Shown here: positions 44,075 to 53,917 of the stretch, one piece after another
Numbering within the stretch: the first letter of the stretch is position 1
Layout of the letters: each line of letters begins with the position of its first letter
Origin: Desulfuromonadaceae bacterium
GTDB taxonomy: Bacteria; Desulfobacterota; Desulfuromonadia; Desulfuromonadales; JAHYIW01
Reading direction: 5' to 3'
Length of the DNA stretch: 64,000 nucleotides
Assembly: GCA_019429445.1 (NCBI GenBank)
Contig: JAHYIW010000005.1
Coordinates: 1 to 64,000 of the forward strand
Position numbers and translations under genes: made by a program
The notes under the pieces: model-generated
Seen by the model: only the letters and a program-made list of their open reading frames with translations
Database searches by the model: none
What the model was told of the DNA's origin: nothing

Positions 44075-45064
44075 CTAGCGCGAAGCAGGCGAGTGGCGAA
44101 TGCGCGGGTCAGCGATAGCATAAGCGATATCTGCTAATAAATTCCCGGCCAGAGTCAATACGGCGCCCATCACCAGAACCCCCATGATTAACGGATAGTC
44201 TCTCATCATCACCCCGTCATAAAAAAGTTTGCCCATGCCAGGAATAGCAAAAATTGTCTCAAAGATCACGCTGCCTCCGATCAAGCCGGGAACCGACAAG
44301 CCAAGAAGAGTAATGAGCGGAAGAAGGGCGTTACGCAAGGCATGTTTGCCAATAACAACCTGCTCCGGCAACCCTTTGGCGCGAGCGGTGAGAATAAAGT
44401 CCTGCCCGATGACCTCAAGCATATTGGATCGCATATAACGGGAAAACCCCGCCAGTCCGCCAAACGCGGAGATCAGTACCGGAAGGATCAAGTGGCGGGC
44501 AACATCAAAAAAACGTCCGACTGGACCAAGGTATTCGTAGCCGAGTGATTTAATACCGGAAACCGGCAATAAACCGTAGCGAACGCCAAGCAAATCCATC
44601 AGCAGCAGGGCCAACCAGAACGACGGCATCGCGAAGCCGATAAAAACCAGAATCGTTGTTGATTTATCGAAAAATGAATTACGCCGGATAGCCGCAACGA
44701 TTCCCAGGGGAATCGCGACCGCGAGAATCACCAGAATGGCCAACAGGTTAATCATGATTGTTACCGGCAAACGTTCAAGCACCTTGTCTCGCACCAGCCG
44801 GTGATCGGACGCAAAGGAACGCCCGAAATCAAGGACCGCGAGCCGCCCGAGCCACTTTCCATAGCGGACCAGCAACGGCTTGTCCAGATCGTACTGGAGC
44901 CGCAGCCGTTGCTGGAATTCCGCGCTTACGTCGGGGTTCATCTGGGTCTGCAAGTCGGTCGGCTCGCCGGGCGCGAGATTGATAACTACAAAAGAAATGA
45001 GGGTGATTCCGAGCAAGAGCGGAATCATCATCAGCAGACGTCGAAAAATATACCGCAGCATCAT
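44075..45064 (-). CDS. Peptide/nickel-type ABC transporter permease (DppB-like)
   Basis: A 329-residue permease: [20 protein letters not shown] is the typical DppB start, followed by [10 protein letters not shown], the periplasmic N-region and about six membrane segments. The EAA loop is [25 protein letters not shown]. The C-terminal [20 protein letters not shown] and ADPRIRH are diagnostic. It lies seven bases downstream of the solute-binding protein, so those two are clearly one unit. No ATP-binding subunit gene is present in the region. Confidence 0.9.
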   Translation of the reverse strand: MMLRYIFRRLLMMIPLLLGITLISFVVINLAPGEPTDLQTQMNPDVSAEFQQRLRLQYDLDKPLLVRYGKWLGRLAVLDFGRSFASDHRLVRDKVLERLPVTIMINLLAILVILAVAIPLGIVAAIRRNSFFDKSTTILVFIGFAMPSFWLALLLMDLLGVRYGLLPVSGIKSLGYEYLGPVGRFFDVARHLILPVLISAFGGLAGFSRYMRSNMLEVIGQDFILTARAKGLPEQVVIGKHALRNALLPLITLLGLSVPGLIGGSVIFETIFAIPGMGKLFYDGVMMRDYPLIMGVLVMGAVLTLAGNLLADIAYAIADPRIRHSPASR

Positions 45065-45071
45065 GCCCCCC

Positions 45072-46688
45072 CTATCGAGAGTACTTTTGCTCGGCGGCGG
45101 GAACGTACCAGCGAATAAAGTTATGTCTGATACCGGCAGGCGCCGCGTTTATCCCTCGAAAACGCTTGGCAACAACGGGTAACGCTTCAGCAATATAAAG
45201 AAAAGTATACGGTTGCTCTTCAGCCAAAATTTCCTGAAAACGATCATAATATTTTTTGCGTTCGACCAAATCGAAAGTACGCCGCCCTTTTTCCAGCATG
45301 TCATCGACATCATCATCTTTAAACCCGATAAAATTTAATTCACGCGGGCCAGTCTTGCTTGAATGCCAGATGTTGTACTGATCAGGTTCAGGTGTTCCGG
45401 ACCAGCCGAGAATCGTCGCGTCGAAGTTTCCCGGATTAATAAATTCCTGCAGAAACGAGGCCCACTCAATGACCCGCAACTTGACGTCGACACCAATTTC
45501 ACGAAAGCGCCGCTGAATGATCTCTCCCGTTTTGACACGCAGATCATTCCCCTGATTGGTGATGATCGTAAAAGTGAACGGTTTTCCATCATGATCAACG
45601 ATTCCGTCGCTATCGGTGTCCGTCCAGCCAGCTTCCGCCAACAGCTTCCTGGCCATCACCGGATCATAAGGATAGTGCTTCACCCGCTCGTTATAGACCC
45701 ATGAGTCCGGTTTGTAGGGCCCGGTTGCCGGGCGACCGAGACCAAGCAGGACGCCGTCAACAATTTCGTCCTTGTTGATCGCGTGCGACAACGCCTGACG
45801 CACCCGTTTATCCTGAAAGAGCGGGTTACGCAGATTGTAGCCGAGATACGTATAGCCAAATGAAAGATAACGAAATTTATTAAAGTTGCGCGAAAATGCC
45901 GGGGTATCGGTCTGCGTTTGATACTGCATCGGCGTCAACCCCATGAAGTCCAGCCCTCCTGATTGCAGTTCCAGAAATTGTGTCGACAAATCAGGGATCA
46001 AACGATAAACGATGCGTTTTATGTAGGGTGGTTTCTCAAAGTAGTCAGGATTCGCCTCAAGGACAAGCTTTTCACCACTCACCCACTCTTTAAACCGATA
46101 AGGGCCAGTACCGATCGGAGCACGCGACAAACGACTCGTCGTAATGTCATGTCCTGCGAGCAAATGTTGCGGATGAATAGCCACCCCCCAACTGATCAGC
46201 GCCGGAGCATAGGGTTGATCATAGCTGACACGAAAGGTGCCGGGGTCAGGTGCTTCAGCCCTGGTTACCTGGCGATAGCGCTCGGCATAAGCGGTGGGCG
46301 TGGCCGGATCAATGAACATGCGGTAGGTAAAGAGAACATCAGCGGACGTAAAAGGTGTCCCGTCATGCCACAATACCCCCTTTCGCAAATGAAATGTGAT
46401 CGTTCTCTGGTCTGCTGAAATCTCCCATGATTCCGCCAGGTCTCCCTCGATCTTCAGCTCCTTGTCATAACGAACCAGGCCATTATAAATCAACCCGTTA
46501 ATGTCAGCCGATGCAGAGTCGGAGGACAGCACCGGCAGAAGGTTGCTCGGTTCGCCGATAGATGCCTCGATAAACGTGTCACCGAACGCCGGTTTATCTT
46601 CAGCCGTGCGCTGGACAGGCACCGACTGACGATCACAGCCCGCAATAAATAGTGTACCCATGATAAAAATAACCATAAACCGGTGCAT
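45072..46688 (-). CDS. ABC transporter solute-binding lipoprotein, family 5 (oligopeptide type)
   Basis: A 538-residue lipoprotein with signal [19 protein letters not shown]. Family 5 features: [78 protein letters not shown] and [17 protein letters not shown]. Homologs bind oligopeptides, dipeptides, nickel or heme; the ligand is not predictable. DNA just upstream carries an inverted-repeat element (46769-46817). The paired permease is seven bases downstream. Confidence 0.9.
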   Translation of the reverse strand: MHRFMVIFIMGTLFIAGCDRQSVPVQRTAEDKPAFGDTFIEASIGEPSNLLPVLSSDSASADINGLIYNGLVRYDKELKIEGDLAESWEISADQRTITFHLRKGVLWHDGTPFTSADVLFTYRMFIDPATPTAYAERYRQVTRAEAPDPGTFRVSYDQPYAPALISWGVAIHPQHLLAGHDITTSRLSRAPIGTGPYRFKEWVSGEKLVLEANPDYFEKPPYIKRIVYRLIPDLSTQFLELQSGGLDFMGLTPMQYQTQTDTPAFSRNFNKFRYLSFGYTYLGYNLRNPLFQDKRVRQALSHAINKDEIVDGVLLGLGRPATGPYKPDSWVYNERVKHYPYDPVMARKLLAEAGWTDTDSDGIVDHDGKPFTFTIITNQGNDLRVKTGEIIQRRFREIGVDVKLRVIEWASFLQEFINPGNFDATILGWSGTPEPDQYNIWHSSKTGPRELNFIGFKDDDVDDMLEKGRRTFDLVERKKYYDRFQEILAEEQPYTFLYIAEALPVVAKRFRGINAAPAGIRHNFIRWYVPAAEQKYSR

Positions 46689-46768
46689 AATTCTCGATCC
46701 TCAAATATGATGCTCTCGCAAAAACTCATGGGATGGCTAAGCAAAATTTCGTCCTGCAAGGCCTGGTG

Positions 46769-46817
46769 GTTTTTCAGGGGCGAAGACCTACATCAGGTAG
46801 GTTGAGATCCTGAAAAA
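46769..46817. repeat. Nested inverted repeat in the gap before the solute-binding gene
   Basis: TTTTTCAGG (46770-46778) pairs with CCTGAAAAA (46809-46817); inside lies ACCTAC-ATCA-GTAGGT-like hairpin (46787-46803). The flanks contain a further degenerate inverted pair: CGCAAAAACTCATGGGATGG (about 46718-46737) and CTTTTTGCGACGCCATC (46841-46857). This layout suggests a small non-autonomous repeat element; it could also act as a terminator or attenuator between the DUF4292-like gene and the transporter genes. Confidence 0.6.
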
Positions 46818-46855
46818 TCAGCGTAACGCAGTAGGGCGGACTTTTTGCGACGCCA

Positions 46856-47653
46856 TCAAATATCGTTCAGTTCGAATTTAACCGCACTTTCAGGAACATC
46901 CAATTCAAAACGTTGCGCGGGAATGATGCCATTCACGGTCGGCGAATCAAATTCTATCAGCACACTACTTTGGGCAGCCGGAAATTTGAGATGAATAACG
47001 GATGCAAAGCCTTCCGCCGTAAAAGCGGAATATTCGACCGTCAACAGTATCTGGTCCCCGCGCCACAAGCGCCCGGCAGTCAGCATTTTCTGCTGATTAA
47101 AGCGTAACTCCTGTGACAAACTGTCACCGGACAAAGTCACTACGTGATGACCGTCAGCATCAATCTCCGCGTGAAACGCCGCACGACCGATCGACGGCAA
47201 ACGTCCCAGCAACAGCGCGACAAAATCGCTTCCGGCAAGAGGCATGTGCGTCAAACGATAAAAACTTTCAACCGAGGCGGGACTTTTGAAATAACGATTT
47301 TCAGCGGGGAGAAAATAGCTGAGCGACTCCCCGTCGTTCACCAGAATATAGACCGGGCGTCCGAACAAACTGTAAAGTTCAGCTCTTAATTTATCGGGAG
47401 ATTCAGCAAACAGGGCATGATTGCCGCTGATGCTCTTGTCACCCATCGTGATCCTGATATCCGCCAGACCGGTAACGGATGAGAAGGTCGTGAAGTATTT
47501 TGCAAAATCCTCTTGCAGGAGATCTTGTTCAAAAGCTGGTGTTCCAGATGTCGAAAACAGTGATGAACATCCGCCCAGAAGCCCGCCGACAAACACCACC
47601 AGAAGAGTGAACATGCCGTACCAATAACGCATCATCCTTGAACCATGAACCAT
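46856..47653 (-). CDS. DUF4292-like outer-membrane lipoprotein (LolB-type fold)
   Basis: About 265 residues, with a lipobox GGC after a hydrophobic stretch (MFTLLVVFVGGLLGGC). The body alternates strands as in LolA/LolB-fold lipoproteins (FSSVTGLADIRITMGDKSIS, AELYSLFGRPVYILVNDGES, LPAENRYFKSPASVESFYRL). It most resembles DUF4292. The first ATG (47653) overlaps the TPR gene stop as TGATG; ATGs at 47635 and 47632 give a more typical signal peptide. Partner of the TPR lipoprotein; a role in envelope lipid or lipoprotein handling is inference. Confidence 0.7.
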   Translation of the reverse strand: MVHGSRMMRYWYGMFTLLVVFVGGLLGGCSSLFSTSGTPAFEQDLLQEDFAKYFTTFSSVTGLADIRITMGDKSISGNHALFAESPDKLRAELYSLFGRPVYILVNDGESLSYFLPAENRYFKSPASVESFYRLTHMPLAGSDFVALLLGRLPSIGRAAFHAEIDADGHHVVTLSGDSLSQELRFNQQKMLTAGRLWRGDQILLTVEYSAFTAEGFASVIHLKFPAAQSSVLIEFDSPTVNGIIPAQRFELDVPESAVKFELNDI

Positions 47654-49362
47654 CAGGGGAGTGCCTCCATCTTCTGCCGGATACGTTTTGTCTCGGCGGG
47701 GACACGCGCAATAATTTTCTCGTAGAGAGCTCGCGCGCTATCCCCGTCCCCCATTGCCCGACAAATATCGGCAAGATGTTCAGTGACAACCATGTCATCA
47801 GGAAGTTCAAGCATGACTTTTTCCAATGCACCTCGCGCTTCTTCGAGGCGTCCCAACTTGAAATAAATCCATCCTATCGTGTCGGCAATATGTGCTCCCT
47901 GATTCAAGGCATAGGCCTCTTGTGCCATCCGCAACGCTTCTTCGAGCATGATCCCTTCTTCAGCATAAGAGTAGGCAACGTAATTGAGTGCATCCGCATG
48001 TTTTGGCTCAACGAGGAGCACTTGTTGCATCACCTCACGCGCCCGATCACGCTGCTTCATCTGTTCCAGCACAACCCCCTGGTGATAAAGCAGATCTACC
48101 GTTGCGGGGAAACGTTCCAACCCCTGACCGAGAATGCCGATTGCGACAGAATAATCTGCCTCGTTTTCATACACTGAGGCGAGAGCTGAATAGACTTCAG
48201 CTCTCGCCTCGTGGTGAGCAATAATCTCCCGGAAAGTCGCAATGGCAGCATCGCGCTGCTGCAACATATGATAAAGGAATCCCCGGTGATAGAGTGAATC
48301 AAGATAAAGAGACGAGTTTTCCGGAATCGAAGCAAATGCGTCAAGCGCCTCACCGTAACGTTCGTCTCGTTCAAGCGCCGACCCGTAATAGTAACGAATT
48401 TCAGTCAAATCGGGATTAACTGCAAGAATGGTTGCAAACGAAGCCGCCGCAGCCTGATAATGACCGTCCTCAATTTCCAGCAGACCAAGTTTTCGATGCG
48501 CCTCAAGATCAAGCGGGTCTGCGACAAGCAGTAATTTCAATTCTCTTTTCGCCTCAGTGCGTAAATTTCGTTCAATGTAGAGGTCTATCAGTTTCCGCCG
48601 CAAGGTGGTGCTGTCGTCTGTAGCTTTGATTGCCGTGTTTAACAGTCTCTTGGCAGCAGCAAATTCCCCGCGCTCATTCAACATCATAGCCAGATCAATA
48701 ACCGCCGGTTCGTAATCGGGCTGATCCGTTAAAATTTCGCGCAGCATCCTTTCCGCCGCAGCTGGCGAATTTTCTTTCAAAAGGATTCGCGCCAGGACCA
48801 TGCGTCCGGTCAGGGTAGCAGGATGTAATTCGAGCAGACGGCGCAAAGTGGCTTCAGCCGCTGAAAAGTTTTCCTGTTTGTCATAAGCAAGGGCGAGATG
48901 AATATAAGGCTTTTCGATCTCAGGGGACAAGATCACCAGGCGCTCAAAGTAACGTACCGCGTCTTGATAATGACCGGTTCGAAAAGCAAGCGTACCTAGT
49001 TGCCATAAGGTTTCGAGGTTGTCGGGGTCCAGTTGATCGACAATTTCCGCTGCCTCCAGGGCGGCTGGATAAGCTTCGCTGCGAAGTGCCAATTCAATAA
49101 AAAACCTGCGCAGATAAATTGACTCTGGAGCGGCGTCCACGGCCTGTTGCATCGAACTGAACGCGGCTGACAAGTCGCCACGGGCAAGTTGCAGCCGAGC
49201 CCGGCCATAAAAATAAAGGCTCTTCGACTCAGGTGCATCAAAAACAGAGTGATACCTGTCGGCAACAACGGTATCAGCAGAATGTCCACCATCAATCAGG
49301 GGGAGAGCACAGCCGGACAAAAACAAGAGGCCTGTGAAAAATAAATAAACGGATTTCGACAT
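47653..49362 (-). CDS. TPR-repeat lipoprotein
   Basis: A 569-residue lipoprotein with signal MSKSVYLFFTGLLFLSGC-A. The rest consists of about 13-15 tetratricopeptide units in tandem, e.g. GRARLQLARGDLSAAFSSMQ, LAFRTGHYQDAVRYFERLV, LALAYDKQENFSAAEATLRR, GWIYFKLGRLEEARGALEKV. Such proteins are scaffolds for complexes in the periplasm or outer membrane. It is the first gene of the minus-strand series; a DUF4292-like lipoprotein is coupled to it. No specific function can be assigned. Confidence 0.85.
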   Translation of the reverse strand: MSKSVYLFFTGLLFLSGCALPLIDGGHSADTVVADRYHSVFDAPESKSLYFYGRARLQLARGDLSAAFSSMQQAVDAAPESIYLRRFFIELALRSEAYPAALEAAEIVDQLDPDNLETLWQLGTLAFRTGHYQDAVRYFERLVILSPEIEKPYIHLALAYDKQENFSAAEATLRRLLELHPATLTGRMVLARILLKENSPAAAERMLREILTDQPDYEPAVIDLAMMLNERGEFAAAKRLLNTAIKATDDSTTLRRKLIDLYIERNLRTEAKRELKLLLVADPLDLEAHRKLGLLEIEDGHYQAAAASFATILAVNPDLTEIRYYYGSALERDERYGEALDAFASIPENSSLYLDSLYHRGFLYHMLQQRDAAIATFREIIAHHEARAEVYSALASVYENEADYSVAIGILGQGLERFPATVDLLYHQGVVLEQMKQRDRAREVMQQVLLVEPKHADALNYVAYSYAEEGIMLEEALRMAQEAYALNQGAHIADTIGWIYFKLGRLEEARGALEKVMLELPDDMVVTEHLADICRAMGDGDSARALYEKIIARVPAETKRIRQKMEALP

Positions 49363-49583
49363 TTAGATTGCAGCCCAACTTCAAAGCATTTATGTTCTTA
49401 ACATAACTGTCATCAAATTATCATTTCGCCTTTAAGTGGTCAAACTTTCTTTTAGTTCTTCATCCGCTCTGAATCGGCTCAAAACAGTAACTTCAGCCAA
49501 ATCCAACAAGGGTATCGACACCGGGGAAAAGCTCCATTATACTTAACCGTAAAGTGAATTGTCACAATCCATGAGAGTCTGAC

Positions 49584-49829
49584 ATGAAACGAATCAACAA
49601 GGAACGGTTGCGTGATGCGTGGATTCTGTTTTTCATCCTCGGCATCATCATGCTGAACTATCCCTTTCTGGAGATATTCAACAAAACCGTGCAAGTCATG
49701 GGGATTCCCCTGCTGGTTGCATATTTTTTCATTGGCTGGCCAATCTCGATCCTGGTCATCTTTTTCTTTTCTCGTTCGCTGACCACCAAAGGGGAAAAGA
49801 AAGAAAAAACCCCCATTGAGAGCTTATGA
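49584..49829 (+). CDS. Small two-segment membrane protein, likely subunit of the adjacent symporter-like protein
   Basis: Eighty-one residues with two membrane segments (AWILFFILGIIMLNYPFLEI; LLVAYFFIGWPISILVIFFF) and charged ends. The stop overlaps the ATG of the symporter-fusion gene (ATGA), which implies balanced translation. Small two-segment proteins (DUF485, DUF4212 and similar) often precede sodium/solute symporters and act as accessory subunits; this one has the same layout, though I do not assign a family. Upstream (49363-49583) is the divergent promoter region shared with the TPR gene. Confidence 0.75.
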   Translation: MKRINKERLRDAWILFFILGIIMLNYPFLEIFNKTVQVMGIPLLVAYFFIGWPISILVIFFFSRSLTTKGEKKEKTPIESL

Positions 49830-52800
49830 TTCCAACTGGCATAGTCACTACAATCACTTTTTTGTATTTTGTGCTGCTCTTCTCGGTCGCCTACTACGCG
49901 GACCAGCGCCGCAAGAGCGGTCGCAGCCTGATCTCAAACCCCAACATCTACGCCCTTTCGCTGGCGGTTTACTGCTCGTCCTGGACCTTCTATGGCAGTG
50001 TTGGCCGGGCCGCAACCAGCGGTCTTGATTTCATTGCCATTTATGTCGGACCAACGCTGATAGCGTTCTCCTGGTGGTTTCTGCTACGCAAAATGGTGCG
50101 CATCAGTAAAGAACAAAATATCGTCACCATCGCCGACTTTATCTCCAGCCGTTACGGAAAATCTGTTTTTCTTGGTGTGGTTGTTACAATCTTCGCGATT
50201 GTCGGCATTACCCCCTACATTGCCCTGCAACTAAAGGCCATTGCCCACACCTTCAACCTGATCGCGTTATCTTCCCATTCAGCAGTTGACGACTATGCAC
50301 TCCAATTTCCGACTTTCATCGATACCGCCTTGTTCGCAGCCATCATCCTTGGCGTGTTCGGCGTCCTGTTTGGAGCCCGAAGTCTTGATGCCACGGATCG
50401 TCACGAGGGGCTGGTCGCGGCGGTTGCGTTCGAATCACTGGTTAAACTGGTGGCCTTTTTGTCTGTCGGTATTTTTGTCACTTACGGGATATTTGACGGG
50501 TTCGGGGATATTTTCAGTCGTTTTCTTGAACGCTTTCCAGAACGCGCCGACCTGCTTTTGTTGAATACCGAAAAGGTCCCCTACTCAACCTGGTTCACCC
50601 TGACCTTTGTCTCAATGATGGCCTTCATGTTCCTGCCCCGCCAGTTCCATATTATGGTCATCGAAAATTCACAGGAAGACCACATCAAATCGGCCATGTG
50701 GCAATTCCCGACCTATCTCTTTCTGATCAATCTTTTTGTGATTCCGATTGCGCTGGGCGGTTTGCTCCTGTTTGGCGGAGACAACTCAGCGGCAGACTAC
50801 TTCGTGATTTCCATTCCGTTGCAGGCCAATCACCCATGGCTGGCACTCTTCGTCTTCATCGGCGGATTTTCCGCGGCAGCGGGAATGGTCATGATTTCTT
50901 CAGTATCCCTCGCCACGATGATTCTCAACCATCTGGTCATGCCGATTATCTTGCGGATTCCGTCCCTGGCGAACAAGAACCTTTCGCGCATCTTGATCAA
51001 TATCAAGCGCAGTGCAATCATGGCCGTTGTCCTGATCGGTTACATCTATTACAAAATCATCGGCGACTCCTACGCACTGGTCAATATCGGCCTGATCTCT
51101 TTTATTGCCGCAACCCAGTTTGCCCCGGCGATGATCGGCGGTATCTATTGGCGGCAGTCGACCCGATTTGGAGCAAGTGTCGGCATGATTGCGGGATTTA
51201 CTATCTGGTTCTATACCTTGCTGATCCCGGCATTCTGTCGCTCAAACTGGTTGCCGAATGATATCATCGACCATGGATTATTTGGCATCACCTTGCTCAA
51301 ACCGCTTGAGTTATTTGGCCTGAGCGGTTTTGATATGTGGACCCATTCTCTTTTCTGGACGTTGTTTTTTAATCTCGGGTGTTATCTGACCATTTCATTA
51401 CTATCCACTCCGAGTGCGACCGAAAGAGAACAAGTCCATAAATTCGTTGATGTTTTTTCAACCCGTGTTCCCCAAATTGAACGTAAACGTTTCAACAAAG
51501 CCCCCTCCCTGCTCGAATTTGTCGAATTAATGGCCAAATTTATCGGTGAGAAACAAGCTCATGCAGCGATCTCCGAGTATCTTGGCGATCGTGACATTGA
51601 CGAAAAAGGCAGCGTTTCCGAGAATGAGTTATTAACCCTGAAAAGCTTTGCCGAACGCACGTTAGCCGGGTCCGTCGGTGCCGCACCGGCCAGAATCATC
51701 ATTGACAACTACCTTGTCACCCGGGGCAGTACCATGGAAGACGTCTTCGATATTTTTGGCTCGGTCACGCTCAGCCGTACCAGTAGCCGGGAGCAACTCA
51801 GTGTTCTCTACGAGTCCGCCCGTGCGGTTTCCGGGGGCGACAACTTAAATGAAATCCTCGACAACATTTTACATATATTGCGCCAGCAGTTTAAATTTGA
51901 CCTGTGTACGATCCGGCTGTTGGACGAAGACCGTTCACTGCTGACCGTCATCGCCCAGGATGGCATGAGCACCGAGCATTTCGATAACGCGGACCGTGAT
52001 TTGACGATGAACAATTATGTCGGTGCAACCTTCTTGACGAATAAGGAAACCGTCATCAACGATGTCGAGTTGATGAAACGATCACAATTTATCGGCATTA
52101 TCCAGCGTGAAGGTATCAAATCGTTTGCCCACATGCCGATTACCATTGAAGGCCAGCCGATCGGCGTCCTTTCAGTTTTTTCAAAAAGTGTCAAAGGAAT
52201 ATTCACTCCCGAGTTTATCGAACTCTTCCACAGCCTCGCCGTACAGATTGGTATCGCCAAACGCAATGCGGATCAAACCGAACACCTCATTGCCGCACAT
52301 GAACAGCAAAAAGAGCTGCAGATCGCCAAAACAATTCAACTCGGGCTACTCCCCTTAAAGGCCCCTGACATTGCAGGAATTGACCTTGCCGGTATCTGCG
52401 TGCCCGCCCGTCAGGTGGGGGGGGATTACTACGATATCCTCCCTACTGACCGTGATACTATTGACCTGGTGATTGCTGACGTTTCGGGTCATAATGTCGG
52501 TGCGGCACTGATCATGGCGGAAACCAGAACATTCATTCATTCTAAAATCAATGAGAATTACCCCTTGTCGGTCATGCTTAATCAGCTGAACGAATTTTTT
52601 CATGATGATTTGTCCCGCGCCGAACTGTTTGTTACCATGTTTTACCTTCGTTATGTCCATGGCAGGAGAACCCTGACCTACACCAACGCCGGGCACAACA
52701 AGCCTCTGCTCTGGAGAAAAGCCACTGAAGCATGCGAACACCTTGATACCGAAGGAATGATCCTGGGGATCAAGAGAAATGTTGTTTTTGAAGAACATCA

Positions 52801-53035
52801 GACCGTCATGCAGCCGGGAGACACCCTCCTCCTCTACACAGACGGAATTGTTGAAGCAGAAAACTCACAAGGGGATTTCTTTGGTATCGAAAGACTGAGC
52901 GCACTGCTCAATGAGCACCATACCTTACAGGCACAACAAATGATTGATACGATTATGCAACAGGTCAGACTTTTTACCGGGCTGCATTCTTTTGTAGATG
53001 ACATCTCTCTCTTGATTATGAAAGTTACAGACTGA
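49826..53035 (+). CDS. Sodium/solute symporter domain fused to GAF and SpoIIE-type phosphatase (putative sensor phosphatase)
   Basis: A 1069-residue fusion. Residues 1-530 are a sodium/solute-symporter (SSF) domain with about 13 membrane segments (ALSLAVYCSSWTFYGSVGRA, NIVTIADFISSRYGKSVFLG, AFMFLPRQFHIMVIENSQED). A cytoplasmic linker (about 535-650) with KSFAERTLAGSVGAAPARII resembles the one joining SSF and kinase parts in CbrA-type sensors. A GAF domain follows (about 655-815; LDNILHILRQQFKFDLCTIR). The C-terminal PP2C/SpoIIE domain (about 830-1068) shows LVIADVSGHNVGAALIMAET, LFVTMFYLRYVHGRRTLTYT, NAGHNKPL and LLLYTDGIVEAENSQGDFFG, with the metal Asp residues present. The STAS and RsbW-like genes downstream are the expected substrate and kinase. 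Confidence 0.9.
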   Translation: MIPTGIVTTITFLYFVLLFSVAYYADQRRKSGRSLISNPNIYALSLAVYCSSWTFYGSVGRAATSGLDFIAIYVGPTLIAFSWWFLLRKMVRISKEQNIVTIADFISSRYGKSVFLGVVVTIFAIVGITPYIALQLKAIAHTFNLIALSSHSAVDDYALQFPTFIDTALFAAIILGVFGVLFGARSLDATDRHEGLVAAVAFESLVKLVAFLSVGIFVTYGIFDGFGDIFSRFLERFPERADLLLLNTEKVPYSTWFTLTFVSMMAFMFLPRQFHIMVIENSQEDHIKSAMWQFPTYLFLINLFVIPIALGGLLLFGGDNSAADYFVISIPLQANHPWLALFVFIGGFSAAAGMVMISSVSLATMILNHLVMPIILRIPSLANKNLSRILINIKRSAIMAVVLIGYIYYKIIGDSYALVNIGLISFIAATQFAPAMIGGIYWRQSTRFGASVGMIAGFTIWFYTLLIPAFCRSNWLPNDIIDHGLFGITLLKPLELFGLSGFDMWTHSLFWTLFFNLGCYLTISLLSTPSATEREQVHKFVDVFSTRVPQIERKRFNKAPSLLEFVELMAKFIGEKQAHAAISEYLGDRDIDEKGSVSENELLTLKSFAERTLAGSVGAAPARIIIDNYLVTRGSTMEDVFDIFGSVTLSRTSSREQLSVLYESARAVSGGDNLNEILDNILHILRQQFKFDLCTIRLLDEDRSLLTVIAQDGMSTEHFDNADRDLTMNNYVGATFLTNKETVINDVELMKRSQFIGIIQREGIKSFAHMPITIEGQPIGVLSVFSKSVKGIFTPEFIELFHSLAVQIGIAKRNADQTEHLIAAHEQQKELQIAKTIQLGLLPLKAPDIAGIDLAGICVPARQVGGDYYDILPTDRDTIDLVIADVSGHNVGAALIMAETRTFIHSKINENYPLSVMLNQLNEFFHDDLSRAELFVTMFYLRYVHGRRTLTYTNAGHNKPLLWRKATEACEHLDTEGMILGIKRNVVFEEHQTVMQPGDTLLLYTDGIVEAENSQGDFFGIERLSALLNEHHTLQAQQMIDTIMQQVRLFTGLHSFVDDISLLIMKVTD

Positions 53036-53105
53036 AAATCCATAACTATGTTAATATTCAGGTAGTTTGAATAACCGCGACAGAAAGTATACCGAGGAGC
53101 AAAAA

Positions 53106-53441
53106 ATGGAACTGATTCTTGACGAAAAAAACGGCATCGTCACCATCACCGTAGAAGAGGAACGCCTTGATGCACACAACAGTGGCGAACTGAAAACCAG
53201 AATGACCAGCCTGTTCGAGGATGAGAAAAGTAACATCATTGTCAACCTCAAGGCTGTTCGTTTTGTTGATTCTTCAGGGCTTGGTGCCCTGGTATCAGGC
53301 TTTAAAAACGCGAGTGCGCGCAATGGCAGCCTGAAGCTCTGCGGACTACAGCCACAGGTTAAATCGATGTTCGAATTGACCCGGCTGCATCGAGTCTTTG
53401 AAATATTCACCGACAGTGAAGAAGCCTTCAGCAGTTTCTGA
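53106..53441 (+). CDS. STAS-domain anti-sigma factor antagonist
   Basis: A 111-residue single STAS domain: MELILDEKNGIVTITVEEER, LDAHNSGELKTRMTSLFEDE and the phosphoserine loop AVRFVDSSGLGALVSGFKNA. The Ser of DSSGLG is the site phosphorylated by a RsbW-type kinase and dephosphorylated by a SpoIIE-type phosphatase. Start at 53106 behind GAGGAGC; the frame begins earlier at 53067. It lies 70 bases after the fusion gene and 14 bases before the kinase gene, so the three partner-switch parts are in order. Confidence 0.92.
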   Translation: MELILDEKNGIVTITVEEERLDAHNSGELKTRMTSLFEDEKSNIIVNLKAVRFVDSSGLGALVSGFKNASARNGSLKLCGLQPQVKSMFELTRLHRVFEIFTDSEEAFSSF

Positions 53442-53455
53442 TTTTCGGGAAAGTG

Positions 53456-53881
53456 ATGCGTGAACGTATCGACATTGACATCAAGGTGCCAAATCAGACC
53501 CGCTATTTAAGCTTGATCGGGAAGATTGGTGAGGATGTGGCACGCACCATCAAAAGATTCGATGGTGACAGGGAGAAGCTCGCCTACAATGTCAACGTCG
53601 TACTAACCGAGGCAATGGCAAACGCCATTCTCCACGCCAACCGGGATGCACCGGATCCCGAAGTACACGTCCGGATATCAGTTTTTGAGCGGGTGTTGAC
53701 CATTGAGGTGTTTGATCAGGGGCAGGGGTTTGATATCGACGCACTGCCCGCCCATAACCCGGACAGTTGTCATGAGTCAGGGCGCGGTATTTATATTATG
53801 CGCTCCCTCATGGATCGTATCAGCTATAAAAAGTCGAAGAACGGCTATGTGCTCGTCATGGTCAAATCGCTCTCTGCCTGA
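53456..53881 (+). CDS. RsbW-like anti-sigma serine kinase (HATPase_c)
   Basis: A 141-residue GHKL ATP-binding protein: N-box LTEAMANAILHANRDAP with the metal Asn and catalytic Glu, G1-box DQGQGFDI and G2-box SGRGIYIMRSLMDRISYK. Such kinases phosphorylate the STAS partner and bind and release a sigma factor or another target. No sigma-factor gene is adjacent, so the final target is elsewhere. Start ATG at 53456, with GGGAAAG upstream (a GTG at 53453 is possible). Confidence 0.9.
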   Translation: MRERIDIDIKVPNQTRYLSLIGKIGEDVARTIKRFDGDREKLAYNVNVVLTEAMANAILHANRDAPDPEVHVRISVFERVLTIEVFDQGQGFDIDALPAHNPDSCHESGRGIYIMRSLMDRISYKKSKNGYVLVMVKSLSA

Positions 53882-53917
53882 CAACACAACTCAGATCAAT
53901 TCTCAGCACAATTCTCG

